Below, one piece after another: positions 33,179 through 35,653 of a stretch of 35,653 nt of DNA. The position numbers were made by a program, and so were the translations under genes. The notes beneath the pieces were generated by a model. That model did not search any database. It was not told the origin of the DNA and worked only from the letters and a program-made list of their open reading frames with translations. Every line of letters begins with the position of its first letter. The stretch's first letter is position 1. The stretch covers positions 1 through 35,653 of the forward strand of contig JAFLUY010000012.1 of NCBI GenBank assembly GCA_022508565.1. Direction: 5' to 3'. The DNA comes from Erysipelotrichales bacterium. Its GTDB lineage: Bacteria; Bacillota_I; Bacilli_A; RF39; UBA660.

Positions 33179-34411
33179 ATGGAAAATACTGAACTACAAG
33201 ATTTAATAATAAACAGAGTTTTAAATGAAATGAATTTAGCTGAAGAGTTTGCTACTGCATGGAATGCTTCTTGGAGTGAACAACTAACGGATTGTTATAA
33301 TGAAGATCTATATCATTTGGGTGGAGAAAGAATTAAAAGACTTCAAGATAAATATGGTGCTCATTATATAATGCCAAATATCTATAATAAACCTGAAATA
33401 AATGGTCTACCTCTTAGAACAGAAACTTTAGCTGATGATGAAGGAAAGGAATTTATTTGTGAATTTAGACAAATTGATTGGGTTGGTATGAATTCACACA
33501 AAGCCGAAAGAGAATTTTCATTTAAAAATAATGGGGATATTCATTTTACAAAAACTATTAAAACAAGAAATACAAATTCAAACCGCACAAACGATAATGT
33601 TTCTAAAAAAAGAGAAAGAGAAATTTCATATAATTCAGTTTTTAATGTATTATCAGGTGATTTTTCTTTAGAAATTAATATGCAAGAATTAATACCTAGC
33701 ACTAAAAAGGCAATTTATCCCGGAAGTAGACCTCAATATAAAAGCACAATTTACCATATTTCTCTAACTGGAACATTGTTAAGAAAAAAAGTTGGTGATA
33801 TTGAAATTATTGAAGATTTAAGTTCAGGCTTTAAATCAATTAGTATTGCAAAAGGTCTAGAGAAAAAAGATAGACAAAATAATGCATCTGTTGTTTTCGA
33901 AGCAACATTAAATCCGGATAATAGTTTAGAAGCAGGGGCTGTTGCTATTAATACATATAAGAAAAATGGAAAGATTAATGGAAATTATAGATTTGATGTT
34001 AGTAGAAAAAAAGGTATTCGTGCTAATTTCTATTCTAGAAAAGGTGTTAAAATTGATTTAATGGAAAATCCTTCTTTATTAGAATCTGCAAAAAATCTAC
34101 TACCTGATCATATGAGTGAAAATACTAGCAATCAACTAATTAAAGGATTTGCTAGCTCAACTGAAACAACTATTGCTAAGAATTTGGCTAATAAAACTAT
34201 TAGTTTTGATACATCAGACTTTAATATGAGCGCTGTAATAGAAGCAGATAAAAAAATAATAGATTTAATCAAATGCATTAAGGGTGAAATACCATTATCT
34301 GGATTGCGTGATAGGATTGATTATTGTATCGAATTAATGAATAGAGAAAAGCGCGAAACAATAGTTGAAAAACCAAAGGTATTAACTCTAGAATCAACTA
34401 TTATAGAATAG
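33179..34411 (+). CDS. Unknown cytosolic protein, divergent from the HExxH/radical SAM run
   Basis: 410 residues, no signal peptide or membrane helix. N-terminal 70 residues are helical (LQDLIINRVLNEMNLAEEFATAWNAS is typical), the middle (about 90-300) is beta-rich with repeated Lys/Asn/Ser strands, and the C terminus is helical again. No catalytic motif or family recognised. It has its own promoter and a bidirectional terminator, so it forms a single-gene unit. Divergent pairing with the six-gene operon could mean a shared role or only proximity. Confidence 0.75.
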   Translation: MENTELQDLIINRVLNEMNLAEEFATAWNASWSEQLTDCYNEDLYHLGGERIKRLQDKYGAHYIMPNIYNKPEINGLPLRTETLADDEGKEFICEFRQIDWVGMNSHKAEREFSFKNNGDIHFTKTIKTRNTNSNRTNDNVSKKREREISYNSVFNVLSGDFSLEINMQELIPSTKKAIYPGSRPQYKSTIYHISLTGTLLRKKVGDIEIIEDLSSGFKSISIAKGLEKKDRQNNASVVFEATLNPDNSLEAGAVAINTYKKNGKINGNYRFDVSRKKGIRANFYSRKGVKIDLMENPSLLESAKNLLPDHMSENTSNQLIKGFASSTETTIAKNLANKTISFDTSDFNMSAVIEADKKIIDLIKCIKGEIPLSGLRDRIDYCIELMNREKRETIVEKPKVLTLESTIIE

Positions 34412-34413
34412 AA

Positions 34414-34444
34414 AAAAAACATTCTTATAAAAAGAATGTTTTTT
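34414..34444. terminator. Bidirectional terminator between convergent genes
   Basis: 13-bp stem (34414-34426 with 34432-34444) around ATAAA, flanked by A and T runs. Ends the gene at 33179 (plus) and the flavoprotein gene (minus). Confidence 0.85.
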
Positions 34445-34448
34445 ATTA

Positions 34449-35456
34449 TTATAATATTTTTTTTGCAAATAATCTTATAATCTTTTTAAAAATAATATTA
34501 TTATATCTAGCAAATAAATAATTTCTTATTTTATCATTATAAACATATTTTTTATAAAATAGCTCATTTTTAATTTTTCTTATAATTCTTTTCATTTTCT
34601 TAAAATATTTATTATTTAAATTTTCACTTAATATTTTTGCGGACGCTAAAGCATAGTAAATCCCCTCGCCTGTTATTGGAGAAATTAACCCAGCACTATC
34701 GCCAATAAAAAATACATTTTTATAATTAAGATAAATATCGTCTCCTGTTGGTAAAAATGCCCCTCTAATATTCTTAGTAGAAAAAACTCCAAATTTCTTA
34801 AAAAGGAGATTAAGTGTATCTTCTATGTTAGTCTTTCCACTAACTTCTCCTACACCTATCATAGCGTTCTTATTATTAGGAATTATCCAACCATATCCTT
34901 TAAAATTATTAAAGAAAAAAATTTCAAGGTTTAAATCTTGTTTTTCATATAATAATTCTAAAGCAAAATTTCTTCTTTGTACTTTTCCAGTTATTTCTTT
35001 CCTTAGACTACTAAAAACTCCGTCTGCTCCAATTAAATAGTCAAATTCGTATTTAATATTATCTATTTCTAAAGTGTTGTTGTCTAAATCAAGATTTTCA
35101 TATTGAGATTCTTCAATAAGTTCTCCGCCTTGATTTAAATATTTTTTCAAAATATAACTATCTAAATCTTTTCTATAAATTGAAAAAGTATCCACATCAA
35201 GATCAAGTAGAGTTTCGTTATTATGCATTAAACTCTTTTTGTTGTTTTTTATTGTTATATCATCATTATCAATATTAAAAATATCCTTTAGTAGGTAGTA
35301 AGACTTATCTGATAATAATCCTCCGCATAATTTATCTTTGCTAGATATTTTTGTTTTTTCTACAATTAATACTTTTTTATTTTTATTTCTCATTAAGTAT
35401 CCAAACGTTACCCCAGCTATACCGGCTCCAATTATTATTACATCATACTTCTTCAT
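34449..35456 (-). CDS. Geranylgeranyl reductase-family flavoprotein
   Basis: 335 residues. N-terminal FAD-binding GAGIAG (10-15) with the following VEK, CGGLLS (about 44-49), GADGVFSSLRKEITG, and the second FAD motif GDSAGLISPITGEGIYYAL (from about 253). These are the marks of the geranylgeranyl reductase/UbiH-like family, which reduces or oxidises isoprenoid chains and related lipids. The C-terminal 60 residues are Lys/Ile-rich, as in several small family members. Substrate unknown; no isoprenoid genes lie nearby. Confidence 0.83.
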   Translation of the reverse strand: MKKYDVIIIGAGIAGVTFGYLMRNKNKKVLIVEKTKISSKDKLCGGLLSDKSYYLLKDIFNIDNDDITIKNNKKSLMHNNETLLDLDVDTFSIYRKDLDSYILKKYLNQGGELIEESQYENLDLDNNTLEIDNIKYEFDYLIGADGVFSSLRKEITGKVQRRNFALELLYEKQDLNLEIFFFNNFKGYGWIIPNNKNAMIGVGEVSGKTNIEDTLNLLFKKFGVFSTKNIRGAFLPTGDDIYLNYKNVFFIGDSAGLISPITGEGIYYALASAKILSENLNNKYFKKMKRIIRKIKNELFYKKYVYNDKIRNYLFARYNNIIFKKIIRLFAKKIL

Positions 35457-35550
35457 CTTATCACCATATCCATTAAATATTGTAAATATATTTATTTATC
35501 GGCAAAAGCCAGTCTTGATCTACAATAATATTTTAGCAAAAATTTAATTA

Positions 35551-35584
35551 TTTTAAAACTCGAACTATAAAATGTTCGAGTTTT
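35551..35584 (-). terminator. Terminator of the tRNA gene
   Basis: 11-bp stem AAAACTCGAAC/GTTCGAGTTTT (35555-35565, 35574-35584), loop of 8, with T after the stem on the minus strand. Confidence 0.8.
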
Positions 35585-35593
35585 CTATCAATC

Positions 35594-35653
35594 TGGTGCC
35601 TACTGCCGGACTTGAACCAGCGACCTACGCGTTACGAGGGCGTTGCACTACCA
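35594..35653 (-). tRNA. tRNA-Thr(CGT), 5' end beyond the window
   Basis: The minus strand shows the 3' 60 bases of a tRNA: encoded CCA end (35596-35594), acceptor 3' strand AGTAGGC, T arm GCTGG-TTCAAGT-CCGGC, variable loop AGGTC and the anticodon loop CTCGTAA with anticodon CGT (35636-35634). The GTAGGTCGCTGGTTC section is typical of tRNA-Thr. The anticodon stem ACGCC/CGCGT pairs except for a C-C mismatch at 31-39. About 16 bases of the 5' end are missing because the window ends. Confidence 0.85.

Noticed and set aside
1-35653. CRISPR array or other regularly spaced repeats
   Set aside because: No set of identical repeats with similar-sized spacers was found; the tandem genes at 26-28.8 kb are diverged protein-coding paralogues.
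35594-35653. tRNA as an attachment site for an element
   Set aside because: No integrase or repeated 3' tRNA fragment is present within the window.

Overview
The window is AT-rich, low-GC bacterial DNA with densely packed genes, short spacers, strong AGGAGG-type ribosome binding sites and intrinsic terminators. The infC-rpmI-rplT order with an attenuating leader, the PrgI/VirB4/VirD4-type secretion operon, CotD-like and omega genes, and use of TGA as a stop (for example the PrgI and thymidine kinase genes) point to a Bacillota relative with the standard bacterial code. My guess, not proven here, is an uncultured small-genome Bacilli lineage near the Mollicutes-related gut groups.

Left third (1-13.6 kb, all minus strand): one operon for a Gram-positive type IV secretion system. 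In transcription order it encodes a TrbL/VirB6-like channel protein, a PrgI-family membrane protein, a VirB4 ATPase split over two overlapping genes, a two-domain wall hydrolase (M23 plus glucosaminidase-like), two small VirB8-like membrane proteins, an NlpC/P60 peptidase, a signal-peptide protein and a VirD4 coupling ATPase with a long acidic tail. It has a consensus promoter, a palindrome in the 5' leader and an end terminator. No relaxase, integrase or transposase is visible. Just beyond its end, a gene cut by the window edge has a run of nine G inside its promoter spacer, the architecture of an on/off phase-variation switch.

13.7-19.5 kb (minus): a nucleotide-kinase operon (thymidine kinase with an altered P-loop, histidine phosphatase, P-loop kinase/CYTH fusion, thymidylate kinase with an insert), an mTERF-like helical-repeat protein, then infC-rpmI-rplT. 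L20 carries a Rho_N/SAP-like tail, infC has no ATG/GTG/TTG start, and its leader holds a terminator and a competing antiterminator. A structured gene-free stretch (19.68-19.92 kb) follows.

20-26 kb (minus): a calcium-type P-ATPase, rpoZ (omega), an acidic surface protein behind a leader terminator, a CotD-like Cys/His protein, and an unknown protein apparently starting at AUA.

26.1-28.8 kb (plus): four tandem paralogous membrane-protein genes of unknown function, with two promoters and tail-to-head overlaps.

28.8-33.1 kb (minus): a tight six-gene run encoding an HExxH protein, a small radical SAM enzyme, a Nudix hydrolase, a TtcA-like tRNA thiolase, a MazG-like pyrophosphohydrolase and a Cys/His-rich unknown. 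A divergent unknown gene (33.2-34.4 kb, plus), a geranylgeranyl-reductase-like flavoprotein (minus) and the 3' part of a tRNA-Thr(CGT) (minus) close the window.
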